Positions 1 through 6,721 of a DNA stretch of 64,000 bases are shown here, piece by piece. The DNA comes from Desertivirga arenae. GTDB lineage: Bacteria; Bacteroidota; Bacteroidia; Sphingobacteriales; Sphingobacteriaceae. The position numbers and the translations under genes were made by a program. The stretch covers positions 124,001 to 188,000 of the forward strand of contig NZ_JAFEWE010000007.1 of NCBI RefSeq assembly GCF_017355785.1. Direction: 5' to 3'. Each line of letters opens with the position of its first letter. Position 1 is the first letter of the stretch. Under the pieces are notes generated by a model. The model was not told the DNA's origin, did not search any database, and saw only the letters and a program-made list of their open reading frames with translations.

Positions 1-1125
1 CTGAAGAGGAAGATGTTCTTTATATTGCTCATTGCTTAGCATCTTGGGAAGGTTGGCAAATTGTTGGGTGCTTGCAAACCCATTATAGTCTATTGTAGGT
101 TCTATATTGCCATTAGGTCTTTTAGTTGTTATTAGTATAACTCCATTAGTACCACGGGTTCCATAGATAGCAGCGGCAGAACCGTCTTTCAGAACATCCA
201 TACTTTCAATATCCTCTGGCGCAACAGTGTTTAAGTCGCCGGGTATACCATCTACCAGGATAAGAGGTTGCACACTTGAGCCCAGGGTTGCAGTTCCGCG
301 TAGAAGGATCTGGGTAGAAGAGGTAGGATCTCCACTGGGTGTTCCGATAGCAAGACCTGCCACCTTACCTTGAAGCAGCTGACCCGCATCTTTCACTGCA
401 CCTTTGACAAAATTATCAGACTTTACGCTGGTTACTGCACTAGTTACATCTGCTTTTCGCTGAGTTCCGTATCCAATTACGACAACCTCATTCAAGCTCG
501 TCTGCTGTTCCTGGAGCGTAATATTTAGCGTTGCCGACTCGCCAATTGTTCTCTCCTGAGTTACAAAGCCGATAAAACTGAATACGAGGATCGCGTTCTT
601 ATCAGCAACTGAAATTTTATATTTCCCGGCACCATCAGTCACCGACCCATTTGCCTGACCTTTTATTTTAACAATAACACCAGGGATCGGCCGGCCTGCT
701 GCATCAGTAACAACCCCGCTTACCGTTAATTGCTGGGCTGCTTTATCTGATACCAGGCTAGAGGTTTTAATTGCTCCCTCTTTTACAGAGATCGTGTTAT
801 TGATCTGCTTAAAAACCAAGCCTGTTTGCCTGCCTATTGACTGGAGAAGCTCGTCAATAGATTGCTTTTTTGAAGACAGAATGATCTTGAAATCTTTCTC
901 AAGTAGGTTCTGATCATAGAAAAATTTAAGGTCGGTTTGCTTTTCAATAGTAGTAAATGCTTCCTTCAGGCTAACCTGCATGGAGCCTACCTTTACTTTC
1001 GCTTTTGAGGGAGTTTGAGAACGTCCGTCCTCTGGTACAATAACAAAAGAGGAAAGGCAGAAAATGAAAATAAACAATATGGCATTCAACGACATAAGAA
1101 AGAACTTATGTTTTAGATTTTTCAT
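1..1125 (-). CDS. SusC-type TonB-dependent transporter with STN domain, N-terminal part
   Basis: This is the first 375 codons of an outer-membrane oligosaccharide transporter; the gene runs off the left edge of the window. The start is the ATG read from 1125 down, giving a basic n-region and a hydrophobic segment (about residues 7-30). Next come an STN (secretin/TonB N-terminal) domain at about 45-115, a carboxypeptidase-regulatory-like domain at about 133-205, the sequence LNEVVVIGYGTQRK at 211-224, and a TonB plug ending in the SusC hallmark YGTRGTNGVILITTK (321-335). The STN domain is the part that contacts a FecR anti-sigma factor in the periplasm. That fits its position downstream of fecR and the ECF sigma gene on the same strand. 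The receptor should therefore both import a glycan and signal its presence. The barrel and any SusD partner lie outside the window. Confidence 0.93.
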   Translation of the reverse strand, partial: MKNLKHKFFLMSLNAILFIFIFCLSSFVIVPEDGRSQTPSKAKVKVGSMQVSLKEAFTTIEKQTDLKFFYDQNLLEKDFKIILSSKKQSIDELLQSIGRQTGLVFKQINNTISVKEGAIKTSSLVSDKAAQQLTVSGVVTDAAGRPIPGVIVKIKGQANGSVTDGAGKYKISVADKNAILVFSFIGFVTQERTIGESATLNITLQEQQTSLNEVVVIGYGTQRKADVTSAVTSVKSDNFVKGAVKDAGQLLQGKVAGLAIGTPSGDPTSSTQILLRGTATLGSSVQPLILVDGIPGDLNTVAPEDIESMDVLKDGSAAAIYGTRGTNGVILITTKRPNGNIEPTIDYNGFASTQQFANLPKMLSNEQYKEHLPLQ

Positions 1126-1167
1126 AACTTTGAATGTTTGATAAATAAAATTTGTTAAACTTCTAAG

Positions 1168-1226
1168 CGCCTGCAATGACCGTCGAAAAGTGTTGCGGGC
1201 GTTTCTGTTTGCCTTCTAAAGGCAAA
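1168..1226. other. two hairpins in the fecR-susC gap
   Basis: The 159-bp gap between fecR and the STN-type susC holds two inverted repeats. The first pairs 1168-1176 with 1193-1201 (CGCCTGCAA and TTGCGGGCG, one wobble). The second pairs 1208-1215 with 1219-1226 (TTTGCCTT and AAGGCAAA, perfect, 3-nt loop). Neither is followed by a clear U-tract on the minus strand. A leader structure or RNA-processing site is more likely than a strong terminator. Function is inferred only from position. Confidence 0.4.
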
Positions 1227-1284
1227 GCTTTAGTGGGTTAAGTAAATTTGCCTGGCATAATCATTGGTTAGTTTTGTTAATTGG

Positions 1285-2313
1285 TTACTTGTTAGTTGAG
1301 GAGCAATTACCTCCGCTTATAAATACCTTGTTACCCTCGATCCTATATTTAATGTTAACCGAGAATTTCATTGCTTCAAGAATATTTTTGAGGCTCTCTT
1401 GATGATAAGAGCCTATCATGCTGCATTTGCCTAGCTGAGGGTTCTCGTAAGTGATCTTAACATTGTACCACCGTTCAAGAACGGGCTTCATTTCAAAAAG
1501 TGTTTTCCCGGTAAATACAAGGTCTCCATCTTTCCAGCTAGCGAACTGATCTGTGCTTACATTGGTTTTAACTACGAATTTTGCCCCGGGAGAATAGGTG
1601 ACTTGTTGTGCTGGAGTTAACATTACCGGCTTTGGGTTTAAAGGCTTTTTGTTAAACTGAAGGTCTTCGCTTACTGCTACTTTTCCAGTTCTTACAGTAA
1701 TTTGCGAATATTCATTTTTGTAAGATTTCACATTAAATGAAGTACCTAAAACGGTGGTATTCACTCGTCCTGAATGAATAATAAAAGGCTTCTTAGGATC
1801 ATGAAAAACTTCAAAAAAGGCTTCGCCCTCCAGTTCTAATTCTCTTTTATTCCGGTTAAATTTTTCGGGATATCGCAAACGACTACCTGAATTTAACCAT
1901 ACAACTGATCCGTCGTCGAGTATTAGTTTACGAACTTTTCCATTTTCTGCAGCTGCTGTAACGTATTTTGCGGGCTCAACTAAGTTTTTTACAGCTGTTT
2001 TTTGTTTGTATAAGAGAAGTGCTGCGGCAGCGACAATAATGAAGGAAGCTGCAATTCGAAGGTAACGTGGAGCAAAAGGTTTTGATGGTCTTAATGACCG
2101 GACTGGTATATTAGGAACTTCCTGAATGTTCAGGTCACCAAATTGCTCATGGTTAGCTTTTCCAGTAGCAATATCTTCTTCCAGTTGTGCTTTCAGAGCA
2201 TTGTCAATTTCACCTGTCTTCAATAAATGGAAAAGTACTTCCATTTCTTCAGCACTAGCCTGATTGTTTAGATAGCGATCAACAAGTTGTTTATAAAAGT
2301 TAGTCTGGTCCAT
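1285..2313 (-). CDS. FecR-type anti-sigma factor
   Basis: The 342-residue inner-membrane protein should hold the neighbouring ECF sigma factor inactive until the STN-type transporter signals that substrate is bound. An N-terminal cytoplasmic helical region (about 1-75) is followed by one membrane segment (about 85-102, with the run AAAALLLYK). Then comes the periplasmic FecR domain (about 118-220, including LDDGSVVWLNSGSRLRYPE and the FEVFHD, FIIHSG and VLGTSFNVKSY blocks). The C-terminal DUF4974-like domain (about 255-335) contains FTGKTLFEMKPVLERWYNV. Length and domain order are typical of Bacteroidota FecR proteins. It lies 82 bp downstream of the sigma gene and 159 bp upstream of the transporter, all on the minus strand, which is the standard sigma-fecR-susC order. 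Confidence 0.95.
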   Translation of the reverse strand: MDQTNFYKQLVDRYLNNQASAEEMEVLFHLLKTGEIDNALKAQLEEDIATGKANHEQFGDLNIQEVPNIPVRSLRPSKPFAPRYLRIAASFIIVAAAALLLYKQKTAVKNLVEPAKYVTAAAENGKVRKLILDDGSVVWLNSGSRLRYPEKFNRNKRELELEGEAFFEVFHDPKKPFIIHSGRVNTTVLGTSFNVKSYKNEYSQITVRTGKVAVSEDLQFNKKPLNPKPVMLTPAQQVTYSPGAKFVVKTNVSTDQFASWKDGDLVFTGKTLFEMKPVLERWYNVKITYENPQLGKCSMIGSYHQESLKNILEAMKFSVNIKYRIEGNKVFISGGNCSSTNK

Positions 2314-2395
2314 TTTGCTGGCTTCAATACTAAAGACCAGAAATCAGTTGGGTAGGGTACCCCTGGAGGAAAAAAAATATTAAAATTTTCTAGGA

Positions 2396-2977
2396 TTACC
2401 TTAATGTATTGATAATCAGAAATAAAAAAATATCTAAACTGTTTTGAAGAGTAAGTTTAAGGGCCTTTAATGATCTTACCATATGCTTTTTCACTGCATC
2501 TTTAGAAATTCCAAGCAATGCTGAGACCTCCTGGTAACTCTTTTCTTCTTCTCGGCACATTCTAAAGATCTGTTGAGTTTGTGGAGGTAGGCTGGATAGT
2601 ACTTTCTGCAGGTGGGCATAGTATTCTTCAGATACCACTTTATCTTCTGCATTTATTGAGGTAGTGGAGGCAAACAAAATTATTTTTTCTTTCATTGCCT
2701 GGTCTGCTGAAACCTTCTTGAGAAAATTAAAGGTATAATTTCGCGAAATAATAAAAAGATAGTCTTTCAAGCTTCTAACTTCACCAAGGTTGGAGCGGTT
2801 GTCCCAGAGTTTTATAAAAACTTCCTGAACAAGATCTTCCGCGACATCAGGATCTTTCACGTATCTTAAAATAAAGAGTTTTACAAGATTGAAATGCTTG
2901 CGATAAAATTCTGAAAAGGCATTACTATCTCCTGCACATATCCGTTTCAATGCAATGTCTTCTTCATGGGAAATCAT
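2396..2977 (-). CDS. ECF-family RNA polymerase sigma factor
   Basis: The 193-residue protein has sigma-70 region 2 at about 20-90, including YVKDPDVAEDLVQEVFIKLWDNR-type residues that bind core polymerase and the -10 element. Region 4 lies at about 125-178 (LPPQTQQIFRMCREEEKSYQEV, then a helix-turn-helix around LLGISKDAVKKHMVRSLK). Regions 1 and 3 are missing, as in all ECF sigmas. It should direct transcription of the downstream STN-type susC and possibly its PUL, after release by FecR. The start ATG at 2977 gives the usual short N-terminus. It is divergent from the GH43-like gene across a 326-bp gap. Confidence 0.95.
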   Translation of the reverse strand: MISHEEDIALKRICAGDSNAFSEFYRKHFNLVKLFILRYVKDPDVAEDLVQEVFIKLWDNRSNLGEVRSLKDYLFIISRNYTFNFLKKVSADQAMKEKIILFASTTSINAEDKVVSEEYYAHLQKVLSSLPPQTQQIFRMCREEEKSYQEVSALLGISKDAVKKHMVRSLKALKLTLQNSLDIFLFLIINTLR

Positions 2978-3303
2978 ATATGAGGCTTTCTCTTTTTAAC
3001 TTGGTTAGTTCCCGAAGGGGTTCGATCAATCGAAGGTACAGTGTTGTTTTGATATTTACAACGGTAGTAATTGAACAAATGTGACATTCATCTCTACATC
3101 TGTGCCACATTCAAGCAGATAAGCGATCTAGTTTTGTATCGCAATTATAAACACATAGACACACATATACCCTACGCGACTAAGAGATTAACTTGCTTTT
3201 TGAGCAGGGATGCGGAAACCTGGTGCTGGAAAACCTATAATATTCCAGATAAAAGTTTCCGACTATCCTAATGTAGCAGAGGTTAAAAAGGAATAATTTT
3301 GAG
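2978..3303. promoter_or_regulatory. divergent upstream region of the sigma factor and GH43-like genes
   Basis: The 326-bp gap contains no convincing gene. On the plus strand TAGTTTTG (3129-3136) matches the Bacteroidota -7 consensus TAnnTTTG. Only a weak -33 (TGTG, 3101-3104) lies upstream, so the implied leader is about 160 nt. A second TAATTTTG at 3294-3301 abuts the GH43-like ATG and is probably too close to serve it. An inverted repeat with 6-bp arms, TTCGATCAATCGAA (3021-3034), lies close to the sigma-factor start and could be an operator. These are position-based inferences. Confidence 0.35.
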
Positions 3304-5385
3304 ATGAAAAGTAAGATCATTGTTCTAGTATTTATTGCCACATCCCTGTTTTCTGTGGTAAAAGCGCAAAGTACTCCTGGAGCCCAAAAGCAGTCTGCCA
3401 GTGGATTTATTCATACAGCAGCGGGAAATCCTTATCTTCCTCTTTGGGAGCACGTGCCGGATGGTGAACCCCGCGTTTTCGAAGATCCAGATAAGCCTGG
3501 GAAGTATCGTGCTTATATTATTGGTTCGCACGACGTAAGGTTTTCCAGCTATTGCGGAGCAGACATAAGGATGTGGTCGGCACCGGTTGAAGATTTGTCC
3601 AGCTGGCGTGATGAAGGGGCAATCTTTACCTATACTATTGATGGACAATGGGATGTAATGTATGCCCCTGATCTGGTGGAGGTGAAAAGAAGGAATGGTA
3701 AGAAGGAATATTATCTTTATCCTCATAGCCGTGGGAATAATAGAATAGCAATGGTTGCTAAGGGGGATCGCCCGGATGGACCTTTTACCCCTGTTAATCT
3801 AACTGCTGACGGAAAGCAGGTTTTGCCTGGAAGTCTCCTGGGCTTTGATCCGGCAGTGTACATCGAGCAAATTAATGATCCTAAAGACCCTGATTACAAT
3901 ATTGGTTTTAGAGCTTATGCCTATTGGGGCTTTCAAAAGTCTTCAGCAGCGCAGTTGGATCAGAATACCATGTATTCACTAAGACCTGGTACAGAAGTTA
4001 TTGAACGCCTGATACCTGCCAGTTCCCGTTACGGAGTACTTCGGGATCCAAAAGGGACAGAATTTCCTAAGATCTATCCAGGCGAGGATCTGGGCACATT
4101 TAACTTCTTCGAGGCCTCATCCATCCGGAAGGTAGGAAATAAATACGTGTCAATATATAGTGGTTATTCAGGACCGGAATATGGAATAGGCAGCTCAAAC
4201 TCTACACTGCGATATGCTATAGGGGATTCACCTTTAGGCCCATGGAAAGGGGGAGGCGTTTTGGTAGATTCACGTGCACCGGTTCTAAACCAGGACGGGT
4301 CTGCCATCGTAGGAACTAACGCAGGACATAATACGCATGGCAGTATTGAGTTAATTAATGGTCAATGGTATGTATTTTACCACAGGCCTCCGCGTGGCTT
4401 TGGTTTTGCACGCCAGGCTGTAGTTGCTCCTGTAACGATTAAATGGGACGAGAAACCGGTTTCGGAAGGTGGAACAGTTTCTATTCGTGCTTACGATCCT
4501 TTCGCGAAGGATAAGGTGTGGACAGCCAAAAGCAATGACGGAAAAGAATATAAAGGAGCTGAAGTTACTTCAGAGGGTTTCCATTTTTATGGGCTTAACC
4601 CTTATCAATATTACTCTGCGGGATATGCCTGTTACCTTTCCAATGGCGTTGCGATGGAGGATTCCTGGGATATTTGGGATAACCATATGCCGGTATCTAA
4701 TGTTAGGAACGGCTCTGTTGTAGGGTTCAAATATTTCGGTTTTGGGGGGCTTAATAAAGAGAAAAATGGTCTAAAGCCTTTTGAAGGAACCAAAAAAGGG
4801 AACCAAACTGCCTTCAATCTTTTTCTTACCCCAAGAACCAGTAAATCGTTCAAAGTAAATGTTTGGTTAGATGGACCATGGGATAATACGACCTGGAAAG
4901 GTATAAAAATGGGTGAAATTATTGTACCTGCCAATGCTAAGCAGGAATCCACTCAGTTTAAAATTGACGTAGCGAAATTTGTAGAACATCTGGATAAAAA
5001 ACATGCTGTTTATCTGGTTGCAGAAGGGGAAGGAGGGGAACTGCTTTTTGATCTTCAGGGTTTAGGATTTAGTTTGAAGAAAAAGGAACTTGTCCGCCCT
5101 GTTGTGCCTGTTGTGAACATTGCCGTTAATGGCAAGTCAATAGAATTACCAAAAACACCTGTCAGATCTACCAACGAGAACGGAATACTTGGTTACAATA
5201 ATTATGAAGTTAATTATGCTATTTCATCTGAAGCAAGTGAAATACCGCGTATTACCGCCTCTTCCAATAATCCGGCAGTAAAAGTTTCGATAACACAGGC
5301 AACCTCATTGCCAGGTACAGCGAAAGTGAATTTTAATTACAATGGTATTGTAAAGACTTATCAAATTGTATATTCCGGTAAATAA
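3304..5385 (+). CDS. secreted GH43-like glycoside hydrolase with C-terminal accessory domains
   Basis: The 693-residue protein has a signal peptide (about 1-21, ending VVKAQ) and a five-bladed beta-propeller of the GH43 type. Likely catalytic residues are the base D61 (FEDPD), the pKa modulator D123 (MYAPDL) and the acid E270 (NFFEASSIRK). HNTHGSIELINGQWYVFYHR at the end of the propeller is typical of GH43. About 200 residues resembling a carbohydrate-binding beta-sandwich follow (around 400-595), then a 90-residue Ig-like tail (around 603-693). GH43 enzymes release L-arabinofuranose, D-xylose or related sugars; the exact linkage cannot be told here. A hairpin terminator follows directly. No LacI-type operator was seen upstream, so it may belong to the ECF-sigma system on its left rather than to the mannan PUL on its right. 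Confidence 0.8.
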   Translation: MKSKIIVLVFIATSLFSVVKAQSTPGAQKQSASGFIHTAAGNPYLPLWEHVPDGEPRVFEDPDKPGKYRAYIIGSHDVRFSSYCGADIRMWSAPVEDLSSWRDEGAIFTYTIDGQWDVMYAPDLVEVKRRNGKKEYYLYPHSRGNNRIAMVAKGDRPDGPFTPVNLTADGKQVLPGSLLGFDPAVYIEQINDPKDPDYNIGFRAYAYWGFQKSSAAQLDQNTMYSLRPGTEVIERLIPASSRYGVLRDPKGTEFPKIYPGEDLGTFNFFEASSIRKVGNKYVSIYSGYSGPEYGIGSSNSTLRYAIGDSPLGPWKGGGVLVDSRAPVLNQDGSAIVGTNAGHNTHGSIELINGQWYVFYHRPPRGFGFARQAVVAPVTIKWDEKPVSEGGTVSIRAYDPFAKDKVWTAKSNDGKEYKGAEVTSEGFHFYGLNPYQYYSAGYACYLSNGVAMEDSWDIWDNHMPVSNVRNGSVVGFKYFGFGGLNKEKNGLKPFEGTKKGNQTAFNLFLTPRTSKSFKVNVWLDGPWDNTTWKGIKMGEIIVPANAKQESTQFKIDVAKFVEHLDKKHAVYLVAEGEGGELLFDLQGLGFSLKKKELVRPVVPVVNIAVNGKSIELPKTPVRSTNENGILGYNNYEVNYAISSEASEIPRITASSNNPAVKVSITQATSLPGTAKVNFNYNGIVKTYQIVYSGK

Positions 5386-5387
5386 TG

Positions 5388-5422
5388 AACTTTAAAGTGA
5401 ATGGTAACACTTAAAGTTTTTT
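5388..5422 (+). terminator. intrinsic terminator after the GH43-like gene
   Basis: AACTTTAAAGTG (5388-5399) pairs with CACTTAAAGTT (5408-5418), leaving a one-base bulge, and TTTTTT ends at 5422. It starts two bases after the GH43-like stop codon and ends 35 nt before the next ATG. It probably limits read-through into the hydrolase. Confidence 0.65.
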
Positions 5423-5457
5423 AGGCCCCTTGGCCAAACCTATTAAATTTATATAGA

Positions 5458-6369
5458 ATGATACGAAACTGTTTTTACTCATTGCTTTCCCTCGGTTTAT
5501 TGTTCATGGCAGAGCCAGTACCGGCACAGCAAGGTCAGTCAATAACAAAGGTTTCCAGGATTGTTGAAGATGGAGGGACAGGTCCTTACCCTGCTATTAT
5601 GATGACTGAAAGGTCGCTCCCTACACATACTGTCTTTCGTCCACAAAACCTCTCTGAGTTTTCCCCTAAGAATAAAATGCCCATAATAGCATGGGGTAAT
5701 GGGGCTTGCGCAAACTCTCCCTGGGAACATATTAATTTTTTATCTGAAGTATCTTCTCATGGGTTTTTGGTGATAGCAATCGGTCCAATGCCTGCTGAAG
5801 GTGAAAAGGGTGAAACGGGAAAATCCACCTCCCCCCAGTTACTAGATGCAATCAACTGGGCGATAACTCAGAACTCTAACAAAAACAGCCCCTATTATCA
5901 AAAGATCAACATCGATAAAATAGCTGTAAGTGGAATGTCTTGTGGGGGCTTGCAAACATTAGAAGTAGCATCAGATCCAAGGGTGAGTACTATTGTTGTT
6001 TGTAATAGCGGTATTTTCAAAACTCCTGGAAATGGACGGAGCGACATGCCTGATCTAACCAAAAATAGCCTTAAGAAAATTCATACACCAACTCTTTATC
6101 TATTAGGTGGCGAGAAGGATATTGCTTATGGGAATGGAATGGATGATTATCAGCAGATAAATCACGTACCAGTTTTTGTAGCAAATCTGGATGTGGGTCA
6201 CGGCGGTACCTACGGTCAGCCTCACGGTGGTGAATTTGCAAGTGTGGCAACAGCATGGTTTAAGTGGCAGTTGAAGAATGACCGAAAGGCTGGGGAGATG
6301 TTTACTGGGGCAACTCCTGGCCTCGCAAAGAACTCTAAGTGGAGATTCGAAAAGAAGAATATGCCTTAA
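5458..6369 (+). CDS. secreted alpha/beta hydrolase (PETase/chlorophyllase-like fold)
   Basis: The 303-residue protein has a signal peptide (about 1-24, ending PVPAQ). The alpha/beta-hydrolase motifs are an oxyanion region around IIAWGNGACANSPWEH (76-91), the nucleophile elbow GMSCGG with S161, an acid residue near D221 (LLGGEKD) and a histidine near H248 (LDVGHGG). This arrangement resembles the dienelactone/PET hydrolase/chlorophyllase-like group often found beside PULs. A role in removing esters from glycans or lignin-carbohydrate-type substrates is plausible but not shown. It follows the GH43-like gene on the same strand after a 72-bp gap that holds a terminator. Its own strong terminator lies at 6411-6441, so it may be monocistronic. 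Confidence 0.75.
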   Translation: MIRNCFYSLLSLGLLFMAEPVPAQQGQSITKVSRIVEDGGTGPYPAIMMTERSLPTHTVFRPQNLSEFSPKNKMPIIAWGNGACANSPWEHINFLSEVSSHGFLVIAIGPMPAEGEKGETGKSTSPQLLDAINWAITQNSNKNSPYYQKINIDKIAVSGMSCGGLQTLEVASDPRVSTIVVCNSGIFKTPGNGRSDMPDLTKNSLKKIHTPTLYLLGGEKDIAYGNGMDDYQQINHVPVFVANLDVGHGGTYGQPHGGEFASVATAWFKWQLKNDRKAGEMFTGATPGLAKNSKWRFEKKNMP

Positions 6370-6410
6370 ACAGTTTTCTTAATATCCGAATAGCATTCGC
6401 TTTAATACTT

Positions 6411-6441
6411 GCCGCTCCATTTTAAGAGCGGCATTTTTATT
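6411..6441 (+). terminator. intrinsic terminator after the alpha/beta hydrolase
   Basis: GCCGCTC (6411-6417) and GAGCGGC (6426-6432) form a perfect 7-bp GC-rich stem with an 8-nt loop, followed by ATTTTTATT. It lies 42 bp after the stop codon and marks the left boundary of the GH92 transcription unit. Confidence 0.85.
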
Positions 6442-6488
6442 ATGAACCAAAAGCCGGAAGTCAGAGATATTTTTTGACCCTCTTTTTT

Positions 6489-6512
6489 CTTATGTTAGCT
6501 GACTAACATAAG
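6489..6512. repeat. perfect 10-bp inverted repeat upstream of the first GH92 gene
   Basis: CTTATGTTAG (6489-6498) and CTAACATAAG (6503-6512) are exact reverse complements separated by CTGA. It lies between the terminator at 6411 and the GH92 promoter near 6593. There is no U-tract after it on the plus strand. On the minus strand the hairpin is followed by an A-rich run. It could be an operator or a backup terminator. Confidence 0.5.
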
Positions 6513-6592
6513 CCCTGCTTTTCAAGTGTTCGTTATCCTCCCGGTAAAACCATTATCACTTCCCTTCCTTCAAGTAAATTGAATAAAAAAAG

Positions 6593-6638
6593 GTTGCTAA
6601 AACGATTTTTTAACCTACTTTTGTTTAAATCGTCTTTC
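6593..6638 (+). promoter_or_regulatory. GH92 promoter with LacI-type operators
   Basis: GTTG (6593-6596), a 19-nt spacer and TACTTTTG (6616-6623) match the Bacteroidota -33/-7 pattern. The near-palindrome GCTAAAACGATTTT (6596-6609) fills the spacer. A second, weaker half-match, TTTAAATCGTCTTT (6624-6637), lies just downstream over the likely start of transcription. A repressor bound here would block polymerase. The same motif recurs upstream of five other PUL genes. Confidence 0.7.
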
Positions 6639-6721
6639 TAAACAACCACATCGAGGTTAGATGGAAAGGCTTTCGATGTAATAATTAAACTACTCAAGCT
6701 AACTAACACCTAAATTTTTAG

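Noticed and set aside
3071-3271. Reading frame of 66 codons between the sigma factor and GH43-like genes
   Set aside because: No ribosome site, no recognisable domain, and it overlaps the likely promoter of the GH43-like gene.
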